This document shows positions 22,943 through 30,757 of a DNA stretch of 39,118 bases, one piece after another (positions within the stretch are counted from its first letter, which is position 1; the number at the start of each line of letters is the position of its first letter). Below the pieces are notes generated by a model, which saw only the letters and a program-made list of their open reading frames with translations, had not been told where the DNA came from and ran no database searches. Origin of the DNA: Pseudoflavonifractor capillosus (GTDB lineage Bacteria > Bacillota > Clostridia > Oscillospirales > Oscillospiraceae). The position numbers and the translations under genes are program-made. The stretch spans positions 1 to 39,118 of the forward strand of contig NZ_JACJJE010000029.1 in the NCBI RefSeq assembly GCF_016899775.1, read 5' to 3'.

Positions 22943-23880
22943 GCATCACGGTATTGAATCCCGGCCTGCTGACCACCGTGCAGGACATGGGCCGCATCGG
23001 CTATCAGCAGTTCGGCGTGTCCGTCTCCGGAGTCATGGACCCCCGGGCGGCGGCCACCGCCAACATCCTGGTGGGCAACCCGGAGGACGAGGCGGTGCTG
23101 GAGTGCACCATGCTGGGCCCCCAGCTGCGCTTTGACGCGGCCAACACCATCGCCCTCACCGGCGGAGACCTGATGGCCTCCCTGGACGGGCAGCCGGTGC
23201 CCACCTACCGGGCCATCGCGGTCCAGGCGGGACAGACCCTCCGGTTCCAGGCCCCCAAGACCGGGTGCCGGGCCTACATCGCCTTCACCGGCGGCCTGGA
23301 CATCCCACAGGTTATGGGCAGCCGCTCCACCTACATGAAGGCCAAGATCGGCGGCTTCCAGGGCCGGAAGCTCCAGAAGGACGACGTGATCGGCTTCCGG
23401 GCCCCCGGCGCCCCCAAGAACCTGAACGAGCGGTACATCTACCCCGAGTTCATCCCCCGCCCGGTGTACACCATCCGGGTGGTCATGGGGCCCCAGGACG
23501 ACGCGTTCACCGAGAAGGGCATCGCCACCTTCCTGGGGGAGACCTACTCCGTCACCAACGAGTTTGACCGCATGGGCTGCCGCATGGACGGCCCGGTGAT
23601 CGAGCACGTCACCGACGGCAACATCATCTCCGACGGCATCGCCTTCGGGGCCATCCAGGTGCCCACTGAGGGCAAGCCCATCATCATGATGGCCGACCGG
23701 CAGACCACCGGCGGCTACACCAAGATCGCCAACGTGATCTCCGCCGACTTCCGCCTCCTGGGCCAGCTGAAGGCCGGGGACAAGGTGAAATTTGAGAAGG
23801 TGTCCATCCAGGCCGCCCAGGAGGCCCTGCTCAACCAGCGGGCCGCCCTGCGCACCCTGCGCCGGTCCCTGGACATGTAA
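22939..23880 (+). CDS. pxpC: 5-oxoprolinase subunit PxpC (KipA family, biotin-dependent carboxylase-like)
   Basis: Subunit C of 5-oxoprolinase, KipA/AHS2 domain family, 313 residues. Signatures include VLNPGLLTTVQDMGRIGYQQFGVSVSG near the start, NILVGNPEDEAVLECTMLGP, AYIAFTGGLDIP with MGSRSTYMKAKIGGFQGRKL, MGPQDDAF, and SDGIAFGAIQVPTEGKPIIMMADRQTTGGYTKI. ATG at 22939 overlaps the pxpB stop and follows AAAGGAGGG; the frame is open upstream within pxpB. Some family members belong to urea carboxylase or allophanate hydrolase systems, but the pxpA and pxpB neighbours settle the assignment. The C-terminus ends with a basic stretch of unknown meaning. Confidence 0.95.
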   Translation: MSITVLNPGLLTTVQDMGRIGYQQFGVSVSGVMDPRAAATANILVGNPEDEAVLECTMLGPQLRFDAANTIALTGGDLMASLDGQPVPTYRAIAVQAGQTLRFQAPKTGCRAYIAFTGGLDIPQVMGSRSTYMKAKIGGFQGRKLQKDDVIGFRAPGAPKNLNERYIYPEFIPRPVYTIRVVMGPQDDAFTEKGIATFLGETYSVTNEFDRMGCRMDGPVIEHVTDGNIISDGIAFGAIQVPTEGKPIIMMADRQTTGGYTKIANVISADFRLLGQLKAGDKVKFEKVSIQAAQEALLNQRAALRTLRRSLDM

Positions 23881-23936
23881 CCGACACGGGCTCCGTCCCG
23901 CCGGGGCGGGGCCATGAGACAGAAGGGATGGTAACT

Positions 23937-24758
23937 ATGGCCTTTGACATTACCCCTTATATTGACAAAAAGCCCTCTGAGGTGCGGGAGCTCATCCGCC
24001 AGGGCGTCATCGACTTCCCCACCGCCGGCATGTGCCGGGGCTACGCCCAGGCCAACCTGGTGATTCTGCCCCCCGAGTACGCCGACGACTTTGAGGAGTA
24101 CACCAAGAAGAACCCCTTCCCCTGCCCGGTGCTGGAGATCATCCGGGGCACCCCGGAGACCCACGCCATGGGGGAGGGCGGGAACATCGTCACCGACATC
24201 CCCCGCTACCGGGTGTATGAGAACGGCGTGTTCACCAAGGAGCTCACCGACGCATCCGACTATTGGAAGGACGGGTATGTGGGCTTCCTCATCGGCTGCT
24301 CCTTCTCCTTCGAGGAGGCGCTGATGGCCGCGGGCATCCCCGTGCGCCACATTGAGATGGGCTGCAACGTGCCCATGTACAAGACCAACATCCAGACCGT
24401 GAAGGCCGGCCCCTTCGAGGGCCCCATGGTGTGCTCCATGCGCCCCATGACCCCGGAGCAGGCTCAGGTGGCCTATGACATCACGGTGAAGATGCCCAAC
24501 GTCCACGGAGCACCGGTGCAGATCGGCGACCCGGAGAAGGTGGGCGTCATGGACGTGATGAAGCCCGACTACGGCGACCCGGTGGAGATCCGGGAGGGCG
24601 AGGTGCCCGTGTTCTGGCCCTGCGGCGTCACCCCCCCGGCGGCGGTGGAGAACGCCAAGCCCCCCATCGTCATCACCCACGCCCCCGGCCACATGTTCAT
24701 TACCGACATTTTGAATACTGAGCTCAACGACTATCTGGAAGCTCAGAAGCACAAATAA
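23937..24758 (+). CDS. DUF1445 (YcsI-family) protein, putative D-glutamate cyclase/hydro-lyase
   Basis: DUF1445 protein, 273 residues. Family segments are RQGVIDFPTAGMCRGYAQANLVILP, GTPETHAMGEGGNIVTDIPRYRVY, GFLIGCSFSFEEALMAAGIPVRHIE, MVCSMRPMTPEQA and VFWPCGVTPPAAV with ITHAPGHMFITD near the end. The mammalian mitochondrial relative (DGLUCY) makes 5-oxo-D-proline from D-glutamate. B. subtilis YcsI lies in the equivalent operon. The inferred role is to supply or interconvert 5-oxoproline for PxpABC, perhaps from peptidoglycan-derived D-glutamate. I start at ATG 23937, with AAGGGA at about 10 nt; the ATG at 23928 lies on top of that ribosome binding site. It is the last gene of the operon. Confidence 0.9.
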   Translation: MAFDITPYIDKKPSEVRELIRQGVIDFPTAGMCRGYAQANLVILPPEYADDFEEYTKKNPFPCPVLEIIRGTPETHAMGEGGNIVTDIPRYRVYENGVFTKELTDASDYWKDGYVGFLIGCSFSFEEALMAAGIPVRHIEMGCNVPMYKTNIQTVKAGPFEGPMVCSMRPMTPEQAQVAYDITVKMPNVHGAPVQIGDPEKVGVMDVMKPDYGDPVEIREGEVPVFWPCGVTPPAAVENAKPPIVITHAPGHMFITDILNTELNDYLEAQKHK

Positions 24759-24789
24759 AATTTCTATCTCCTTTTCATATCAAGGAACC

Positions 24790-24815
24790 GGACCCGGCGC
24801 GGGGGCGCCGGGTCC
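24790..24815 (+). terminator. Terminator hairpin of the pxp operon
   Basis: An 11-bp perfect stem GGACCCGGCGC/GCGCCGGGTCC with GGGG loop, 32 nt after the DUF1445 stop, followed by CCTCCTTTCTTT. It leads straight into the triple-hairpin module. Confidence 0.7.
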
Positions 24816-24816
24816 C

Positions 24817-24911
24817 CTCCTTTCTTTGAAAAAGAAAGGAGGCAAAGAAATTTTGTGCGAAGCTCCGCTTCGCCTCTGCGGTTTAAGGGACAGGTCCAAA
24901 ACCTGTCCCTT
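24817..24911. repeat. Triple-hairpin intergenic module, copy 2
   Basis: Same parts as 14788-14885: CTCCTTTCTTT/AAAGAAAGGAG, GCAAAGAAATTTT, GCGAAG/CTTCGC and AAGGGACAGGT/ACCTGTCCCTT, the last followed by TTTTTG. Stem 1 changed TTA to TCC on one arm with the matching change on the other. Both copies follow the end of a plus-strand operon. Confidence 0.8.
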
Positions 24912-25102
24912 TTTGTTTTTCCTAAGCCCTCCCCCCTGGGGGCCGACTCCCCTTGTCAAGGGGCCGATTCCCCCTGTCAGGGGGAATCGGCCAAAGGCCA
25001 AAAGGGGTAGGGATGATGTCCCGAAGGGCCAGAGGGGATAGGGACAGGTGCCCCAGTGCGCACACTGGGGCGGATAAGGGGCCAGGTTCCCGCCCCCTCT
25101 CC

Positions 25103-25346
25103 TGTAGGGGCGCACATTGTGCGCCCGCCGTTTCCCCCCAAAAAACTCCGCCGTAGGGGCGGGTGTCCTCACCCGCCCGCCAAAAGAGAGCGGATGAGAG
25201 ACAAAATCCCAAAGACGTCAATGGAGTGCACCGACGTAGGGCGGGGCTTGTCCCCGTCGCCCCTTTTGTAGGGCGCGGCCTCCCGGACGCGCCGCCTGGG
25301 CTTACCACGTCTTCGCCGTGGGGGCGGCACACTGGGCCGCCCCCCC
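25103..25346. repeat. Cluster of five GTAGGG-type palindromic repeats
   Basis: Copies at 25103-25130, 25152-25181, 25235-25263, 25267-25296 and a degenerate one at 25317-25346, all in the forward orientation. The head (GTAGGG) and tail (CGCC/CCGCC) are constant and the central paired bases vary. Confidence 0.75.
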
Positions 25347-25363
25347 AACAGGCGCACTCCGCC

Positions 25364-25398
25364 CTAATTCCCAATATATGTATCCAAACGTCCCACAA
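25364..25398 (+). promoter_or_regulatory. Conserved 35-nt element upstream of tail-fibre-like gene, copy 1
   Basis: From CTAATT through CCAATATATGTAT to AAACGTCCCACAA this differs from 35699-35733 at only 3 of 35 positions, while the sequence between it and each gene is unrelated repeat DNA. It lies 206 nt before the gene. A promoter or regulator site is likely, though no clean -35/-10 pair is visible. Confidence 0.5.
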
Positions 25399-25430
25399 TG
25401 GGAGCAATTCCACCCTATTTGAGTAGACCG

Positions 25431-25570
25431 AGAGCCTTCCCCCCACAGGGGGGAAGGTGGCTGGCCGCAGGCCAGACGGATGAGGGGGCTTGAGAGAGCT
25501 CAACACCTCTGTAGTCACCCTCATCAGTCACCCTGACGGGTGACAGCTTCCCCCTTCTAGGGGGAAGCCT
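25431..25570. repeat. MITE-like element with long imperfect terminal inverted repeats
   Basis: The left end (GCCTTCCCCCC, hairpin, then GATGAGGG) and right end (CCCTCATC, then a hairpin, CCCCCTTCTAGGGGGAAGCC) are roughly complementary over about 50 nt, giving a 140-nt foldable element. No ORF. It sits between the conserved 35-nt element and the gene, so it may have inserted into the leader. Confidence 0.55.
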
Positions 25571-25603
25571 GACCCCCACCCCAAACAAGGAGGAATTTAT
25601 ACT

Positions 25604-26116
25604 ATGGCGACCAATCAAACGACCAATTATCAGCTGAACCAGTGGGAGCCCACCGACCAGGTTTTACGCACCGACTTCAACGCCGACAACGCCAAGGTGG
25701 ACGCGGCGCTGGCATCCAAAGCGAATCAAACTGCTCTGGACAAACTGAGCGGTTCACTGGAGGATTTATCCCAACGAACAGATATGCTGGAGACTCAGAT
25801 AGTCAAATGCGGGACCTGCAAATTTGAGACATTCAGCTACGTGGGTACCGGGACGAACCAAACCGTTCCCCTTCAGCTATCCTTCACCAACCCCCCGCTT
25901 TTCTTTGTGATACAGGGAGGAAACGGGATCCTGTTTGCGGGACAGGCCAGCGGGCGGGCAACGGTGATCGTTCAGGGGATGAACGTATATTTTATGGAGA
26001 GTGCGGTTACGTGGAACGGAACTCAGGTGACTTACGGCGCACCTTCTGCGTCCTACCAGATGAACGAGGCAGGGTTCACTTACTGGGTTTTTTCAGTTTA
26101 TGAAGAGACCGAATAA
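25604..26116 (+). CDS. Phage-tail-fibre-like small protein, copy 1
   Basis: 170 residues with no signal peptide. The N-terminus (NYQLNQWEPTDQVLRTDFNADNAKVDAAL, about 8-36) resembles attachment modules of phage tail fibres, which typically read NYxLxxPxxTDxVxxxDxNxNxxxIDxAL. A heptad-like helical segment follows (about 37-66; LDKLSGSLEDLSQRTDMLETQI). A beta-rich C-terminal domain (about 70-165) starts with FSYVGTGT, similar in layout to tail-fibre tip domains. ATG at 25604 follows AAGGAGG. It is a paralogue of 35998-36477, and both converge on a large SLH gene. No other tail or phage gene is present, so it is not an intact prophage. The function is unknown; it could be a surface or tailocin-derived component. 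Confidence 0.75.
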   Translation: MATNQTTNYQLNQWEPTDQVLRTDFNADNAKVDAALASKANQTALDKLSGSLEDLSQRTDMLETQIVKCGTCKFETFSYVGTGTNQTVPLQLSFTNPPLFFVIQGGNGILFAGQASGRATVIVQGMNVYFMESAVTWNGTQVTYGAPSASYQMNEAGFTYWVFSVYEETE

Positions 26117-26154
26117 AAGGTGGAGTCCGGACATATGTCCGGACTCCACCTTTT
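26115..26154. terminator. Perfect 40-bp palindromic bidirectional terminator
   Basis: AAAAGGTGGAGTCCGGACAT and its exact complement abut at 26134/26135, with A4 and T5 at the feet. It serves both convergent genes (tail-fibre-like and SLH). Confidence 0.9.
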
Positions 26155-26173
26155 TAGAGTTGAAATATACCCA

Positions 26174-29100
26174 TTAGCTCCACTGAATTTGCACGGTACG
26201 ATCTGCATTGAAATCAGCCGTAGCGGTCAAGGTCAGAGTAATTGTTTTCTGATCCCGGCTCAGAGAACCATCGGTAACTTTCAAAGCCGCATGATTTGTT
26301 GCCGCAGTGTTCACATTGTTCTGAGACAGAACTCCGCCAGCATAGTACAGGGTCACAGTCACAGACTCACCCTTGGCGAGATACACATCTGTAGCGCTGG
26401 TAACAGCAACATTGGGGGCGTACTGGCTAACAAGGGTGACCTCGCCCAGTTCCACAGCGGTGTCAGCAATGGTGTAGGTCTTGTTGCCGACCTTCACCTT
26501 GTAGTTGCCACTACCGTCGGTGTCCAGATCATCGATGTTGGTCACACCGAAGTACTCCTCGATGGACTCCAGCACGTCGACCTTCTTATCGCCCTTGCGC
26601 TGATACACGGTGCCGGTCAGGCCGTCCAGCACCAGCTCACCGTTGGCAGTGCCGTCGCCAGTGTAGGAGGGCTCGTTGGGCTCATAGGGATCGGCAGTGT
26701 CGCGGATAATCACGGTGGTAGCGGCGCCGTCCTCCAGGATCGCGCTGATGGTGTAGTCATACTTCTGGTTATCGTAGCGCTCGTTCAGGCTGTCAACGAT
26801 ATCTTCCAGATTGTCCACACCGGTATCGAAGGTGGTCTCCATCTTCTTCCGGTTCAGTTGCTGGAGCACGATGTTCACGTCCTCAGCCACGAAGAAGCCA
26901 GTCTCGGAGGTAGTCTTGACGTACAGAGTGCTACCGATCATGGACAGCTGGTCGGCCTTGATGCCCTCGCTGTACAGGACGGTATCCTCAGCCTTCACAG
27001 AGGGAGCGATATCGATATCCTCGTTGATGTACTTCTCAGCGTCGGCAACACCGGCGGTACCAGCCCAGGCGATGGGTGTACGGCCGATGACATTGCCCTC
27101 GGCGTTCAGCTTCACCTCATACCAGGTATTGGGAGCCATGCTCTCCAGGTAGGTGCTGTCGTCGGAAATCTCAGTCAGGGTGACTTCCTCGCCGTTCATG
27201 ACGACCTTGCGGGTCCAGGTCCACTCGTCGGTGGCCTTGTCATAGGACTCCTGCTCCACAGAGTCGGTGTGGGTGTACACCAGGTTCTTGGAGGCGGCGT
27301 CATCCTCGCCTACCACTACGGCGGCGATGATGTAGCCGTTGCTCTTGTACAGAGTGTACACACCGGCGGCATGATAGAGGGGGTTAGACGCGGGGTTGGT
27401 GTCTTCATCAGCCTCCTTAGAAGCCTCGACATTGCTCCACACGGTCAGGTTGGCGTTCTTGACGCCGGTGGTCACGTTGGCCACATCGTCGATGATACCG
27501 ACCTCATGACCCTTATACTCGATCTCGGCCAGCTCAGCGGTCAGGTAGATGGTGGCGTCGTTGCCGTACACGCTACTGAAGCGACCGGCATTGGGACGGC
27601 CATCCAGGGCGATGTTCTTCTTGTTGATCTCCAGGGCACCGGGCTTGTCAGAGTCCACTGTGGTGGTCTGGTTATACTGGGCGACCTTGCTGTCGTTGTT
27701 GGTGCCGCCGGGGATAGTGGTATCGTCAGTAGCCTCGACAACCTTCTTCACCGTGTACACGCCGTTGTTGTTGACGGTGTAGGTGCACCAGATGTTCAGG
27801 ATAGCATCATAGGTATTATTCTGGATATCAGCATCAATATCGCTCTTGCTCCAGTTGATGTCGATGGTCTCCATGGTGCCGTCCAGGAAGATGGCGCTGG
27901 CCTTGGCAGTCTTGTTGCCCAGGGCGCTCTCGCTGGTGTCAACACCAGTGATGAACAGGTAGTTGTTGGGGGTCTCCACCAGGTCAACACCGATGGCGTA
28001 GCCGTACTTGTCCAGATAGACGTTGTAGGTCAGGTCCTTCAGGTTGATGGTGCCGGTGTCGCTGGAGGTGTAGTTGTCCAGGACCTCCACGTCGTAGTCG
28101 GCAGTCTCAGCATAGCTGTACTTGGTGCCGTCCACGGTGACATTGGAGCCCTTCTTGAAGGCGGTGATCTCGGTGTCGGAAATGACCTCGGCCTTGGCAA
28201 TGGCCTGGACCTCGCCCTCGGCCACATTCACCAGATAGGCCTCGCCGTCCACAACGTCCTTGACAATCTCAAAGTCCTCAAGAGCAACTTCCACATTCTT
28301 GACGCTGCTCTTGTCGGCCTTGATCAGCTCGTCCTTCTGCTTATCCAGGTTGTGGACCTCGAAGGAAGCCTCTTCCTTCTTCTCGTTGTAGTCATCCTCA
28401 GCAATCGCCAGATAGGTGTTGATGATGGCGATGTCGACCTGCTTCTCATCGGTATCCACATAGACCTCGGTCAGCACGCCGTTGCCGGTGCCGCCGATTG
28501 CGGTCTTGTCGTTCTTGCTGATGTCAGAAGCGGTGAATATATCGCTGTTGACCTTAACATCGTCCTCTCCATCGATGTAGACATCCATGGTATAATCGGT
28601 GAGAGTGGACTTGCCCAGCAGGTCATACAGATCCTTGCTGGAGACCTCAGCGGTATAGGACTGCTTCAGCAGCTCGCGCTTGGCGTAAGTGCCGATTTCC
28701 TTGCCGTCATACTCCCAGTAGCGGGCGGGGCGGCCGAACACATCGGTGGTGTTGTCGTTCAGCTTCAAGTCGCCCATGTACAGCTGCTCGCCCAGCTCTA
28801 CGATGGACTTACCGGCATCGGTGGTGTTGCTGGTGGAGCGAGCATCGTCGATAGCGGTAGCATAGGTCTGATTGCTGGTGATGTAGCTGTAGGTGACGTT
28901 GTTGTTGATGGTCACGTCACCAATGGTCCAGCTGCCGTCAGTGGAAGCCTCCACAGTGCCGGACTTCAGAGTGTTCAGCACCAGCTGAGCCACGTCGTTG
29001 CGGGTCATGGCCTGGGTCACGCCGGAGTCCACGCCCACGAACAGGTCGATGTTGTTGCCCTGACGGGTGGTGGCCAGCTGCCAGTCGCCGCCGAAGTCAG

Positions 29101-29533
29101 AGGCGTACTGGAAGTAGCCCAGAGCCTTCATCAGCATCAGAGCAGCCTGAGCGGTGGTCACGGTGTCGGAACCGCCGTAGATGGTGTCGCTGTAACCGGC
29201 GGTGATGCCGTTGGTCCAGCAGGCGGCCACGTAGGGCTCAGCCCAGGCGGGCACGTCGGTGAAGGGGCTGGTGTTCTTGTAGCTGGCGACATTGTACTCC
29301 ATCAGGTTGGCCATGATAACGGCCATCTCGTTGCGGGTGACGTTCTGATCAGGGTTGAAATCGCCGTTCTCGTCGCCGACCATGATCTCCACGGCCTGGA
29401 GAACCTCGATGGCTTCCTGATTGTCCTCAGAAGTCACGTCCGCGTAGCTCGCGGCGCTGGAGCCCATCACCATCAGGCCGGAAATCATGGCCGCGGTGAG
29501 ACCCAGGCTGAGAGCACGCTTCAGGTTTCTCAT
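26174..29533 (-). CDS. Large secreted SLH-domain (S-layer type) protein, copy 1
   Basis: Exported surface protein, 1119 residues. The signal peptide begins MRNLKRALSLGLTAAMISG, with cleavage likely after SSAASYA. SLH segments occupy about 35-210: EVLQAVEIMVGDENGDFNPDQNVTRNEMAVIMANLM, then FTDVPAWAEPYVAACWTNGITAGYSDTIYGG, then a third ending AMTRNDVAQLVLNTLKSG. The remaining 900 residues are beta-rich, acidic (many Asp, Glu, Thr, Asn, Tyr) and lack Cys, as in S-layer lattice proteins. I chose ATG 29533 because AAGGAGG precedes it and a signal peptide starts there. GC content is visibly lower and codon use more uniform than in the surroundings, consistent with high expression. It is paralogous to 36554-39118, nearly identical over part of the sequence. 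Confidence 0.88.
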   Translation of the reverse strand: MRNLKRALSLGLTAAMISGLMVMGSSAASYADVTSEDNQEAIEVLQAVEIMVGDENGDFNPDQNVTRNEMAVIMANLMEYNVASYKNTSPFTDVPAWAEPYVAACWTNGITAGYSDTIYGGSDTVTTAQAALMLMKALGYFQYASDFGGDWQLATTRQGNNIDLFVGVDSGVTQAMTRNDVAQLVLNTLKSGTVEASTDGSWTIGDVTINNNVTYSYITSNQTYATAIDDARSTSNTTDAGKSIVELGEQLYMGDLKLNDNTTDVFGRPARYWEYDGKEIGTYAKRELLKQSYTAEVSSKDLYDLLGKSTLTDYTMDVYIDGEDDVKVNSDIFTASDISKNDKTAIGGTGNGVLTEVYVDTDEKQVDIAIINTYLAIAEDDYNEKKEEASFEVHNLDKQKDELIKADKSSVKNVEVALEDFEIVKDVVDGEAYLVNVAEGEVQAIAKAEVISDTEITAFKKGSNVTVDGTKYSYAETADYDVEVLDNYTSSDTGTINLKDLTYNVYLDKYGYAIGVDLVETPNNYLFITGVDTSESALGNKTAKASAIFLDGTMETIDINWSKSDIDADIQNNTYDAILNIWCTYTVNNNGVYTVKKVVEATDDTTIPGGTNNDSKVAQYNQTTTVDSDKPGALEINKKNIALDGRPNAGRFSSVYGNDATIYLTAELAEIEYKGHEVGIIDDVANVTTGVKNANLTVWSNVEASKEADEDTNPASNPLYHAAGVYTLYKSNGYIIAAVVVGEDDAASKNLVYTHTDSVEQESYDKATDEWTWTRKVVMNGEEVTLTEISDDSTYLESMAPNTWYEVKLNAEGNVIGRTPIAWAGTAGVADAEKYINEDIDIAPSVKAEDTVLYSEGIKADQLSMIGSTLYVKTTSETGFFVAEDVNIVLQQLNRKKMETTFDTGVDNLEDIVDSLNERYDNQKYDYTISAILEDGAATTVIIRDTADPYEPNEPSYTGDGTANGELVLDGLTGTVYQRKGDKKVDVLESIEEYFGVTNIDDLDTDGSGNYKVKVGNKTYTIADTAVELGEVTLVSQYAPNVAVTSATDVYLAKGESVTVTLYYAGGVLSQNNVNTAATNHAALKVTDGSLSRDQKTITLTLTATADFNADRTVQIQWS

Positions 29534-29601
29534 TGGAATTCCTCCTTTTAAATTCAGGTTCGGAGGAAAGTTTTCTGCCAAAACAAGGAAGAAACTCCCT
29601 T

Positions 29602-29631
29602 AAACTAGAAGAAAAAGGGATTTTTAGCCAA
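29602..29631 (-). promoter_or_regulatory. Possible promoter of SLH protein copy 1
   Basis: On the minus strand TTGGCT (29631-29626) and TAGTTT (29607-29602) are 18 nt apart, giving a leader of about 60 nt before the ATG. Moderate match only. Confidence 0.4.
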
Positions 29632-29680
29632 CTATGACAGCATAACGCCCCTTGCATGCTCCAAAACGTACTCAAAACGC

Positions 29681-29711
29681 AAAAAAGAGGGAGAAACCCG
29701 CGGGTTTCTCC
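29681..29711 (-). terminator. Minus-strand terminator upstream of SLH gene
   Basis: An 11-bp perfect palindrome GGAGAAACCCG/CGGGTTTCTCC (29690-29711) is followed on the minus strand by a T6 run (29686-29681). It would stop read-through from the pseudouridine synthase operon into the SLH promoter. Confidence 0.65.
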
Positions 29712-29726
29712 ATCAAAAAATTACCA

Positions 29727-29833
29727 TGGTAGACATCTGGTAGACCGCCTCCCAAAAACAGCAAAAAGAAACCGCCGGAAACCCTTGGCGCGCAAGGCTT
29801 CCCGGCGGTAGACCTGGTAGACGTCTGGTAGAC
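29727..29833. repeat. Five GGTAGAC repeats flanking a terminator hairpin
   Basis: GGTAGAC occurs at 29728, 29739, 29807, 29816 and 29827, mostly at 11-nt or 9-nt steps, with GTCT-GGT-AGAC micro-dyads. Two copies lie on one side and three on the other of the hairpin 29772-29808. Function unknown. Confidence 0.5.
29751..29808 (-). terminator. Minus-strand terminator of the pseudouridine synthase operon
   Basis: The imperfect stem 29772-29808 (CCGCCGG ... CCGGCGG) is followed on the minus strand by T-rich TTTCTTTTTGCTGTTTTT. It lies 37 nt past the stop of the RluD-type gene. Confidence 0.65.
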
Positions 29834-29845
29834 CGGAGATGCGTT

Positions 29846-30757
29846 TCAAGGCGATGACTCCATGTTAGGGAAAGCCAGAAGGCGCTCCATATCTTGAGGA
29901 ATGGGCTGGGTAAACTCCAGGCGCATTCCAGTAATGGGATGCAGGAAGGCCAGGCGGGCCGAGTGGAGCGCCGGTCTGGAGATCAAACTGGATTCTGTTC
30001 CGTAGAGAAAGTCTCCCACCAGGGGGTGGCCCAGATAGGACATGTGGACCCGGATCTGGTGAGTCCGCCCGGTCTCCAGTTGGAGCCGGAGCAAGGCAAA
30101 GGGACCGTTTTGCCGCAGGGTCTCATAGTGAGTACAGGCGTGTTTCCCGTCCGGCCGGACCGTCTGTTCCACCAGCGATCCCTCACAAGGCCCCAGAGGA
30201 GCGTCAATGGTGCCGGAGGGCGGGGCGGGTGTTCCGACACAGACAGCCAGGTAGGTCCGCTGAAAGTCGGGGGTGTGGAGCTGACGCTTCAGCACCTCCT
30301 GGGCGTGGGGATGGCGGGCCACCACCAACAGGCCGGAGGTCCCCCGGTCCAGGCGGTGAACGGGGTGAAAGTCCCCCTCTTCGCCCTCCTGATCGTAATA
30401 ATTGAGCAGAAAATTGCCTATTGTATCGTCAAAATGGCCTGGTCCGGGGTGGACTGTCACCCCTGGCGCCTTATTGAGTACCAGCAGGTCCTGGTCCTCG
30501 TACACAATGTCCAGAGGGCCAGGGGCGGGGACGATGCCGCTGCGCCGCTCCGGGTCAGAGAGGCGGACAGACAGCACCTCCCCTGCTTTGGGGATGTACC
30601 GGGTATTGACCCGGCGGCCGTCCACCAAAATTCCATCTTCCAGCCACTTGATTCGCCGCACCACAGTGCCGGACAGGCCCAGGCGGCGTTTGAGCAGGGT
30701 GTCCACCTTGATCCCGGCCAGCTCCGGCCCGATGGGCAGCTCCAGACGGCGGCTCAT
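29846..30757 (-). CDS. RluD-family pseudouridine synthase
   Basis: RNA pseudouridine synthase of the RluA/RluD family, 303 residues, acting on rRNA or tRNA uridines in the cytoplasm. An S4-like RNA-binding domain (about 15-65, VDTLLKRRLGLSGTVVRRIKWLEDGILVDGRRV) is followed by the catalytic domain. The active-site Asp137 lies in HPVHRLDRGTSGLLVVA, with NKAPGVTVHPGPG before it and LETGRTHQIRVHMSYLGHPLVGDFLYG after it. ATG at 30757 overlaps the stop of the preceding membrane-protein gene by 4 nt (ATGA), so translation is probably coupled. A longer frame upstream is a shadow of that gene. The exact RNA target cannot be assigned from sequence. Confidence 0.93.
   Translation of the reverse strand: MSRRLELPIGPELAGIKVDTLLKRRLGLSGTVVRRIKWLEDGILVDGRRVNTRYIPKAGEVLSVRLSDPERRSGIVPAPGPLDIVYEDQDLLVLNKAPGVTVHPGPGHFDDTIGNFLLNYYDQEGEEGDFHPVHRLDRGTSGLLVVARHPHAQEVLKRQLHTPDFQRTYLAVCVGTPAPPSGTIDAPLGPCEGSLVEQTVRPDGKHACTHYETLRQNGPFALLRLQLETGRTHQIRVHMSYLGHPLVGDFLYGTESSLISRPALHSARLAFLHPITGMRLEFTQPIPQDMERLLAFPNMESSP

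Larger units (their letters stand above)
24759..25603. other. Long repeat-filled intergenic region
   Basis: About 840 nt without a credible gene. In order it holds the pxp terminator, the triple-hairpin module, GGGGGCCGACTCCCCTT-type palindromes (24935-24990), five GTAGGG-type palindromes, a 35-nt conserved upstream element (25364-25398) and a MITE-like element (25431-25570). AAGGAGG at about 25587 belongs to the following gene. Confidence 0.65.

Noticed and set aside
25103-25346. CRISPR array
   Set aside because: The repeats are palindromic, unevenly spaced and vary in their cores; no regular spacer length and no cas gene.
25604-26116. Prophage remnant
   Set aside because: Only a single tail-fibre-like gene is present, with no capsid, portal, terminase, lysin or integrase gene on either side.
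26120-29551. 1143-codon plus-strand open frame opposite the SLH gene
   Set aside because: Val/Leu/Gly/His-rich reverse complement of an acidic protein; the minus strand has the signal peptide, SLH motifs and AAGGAGG.
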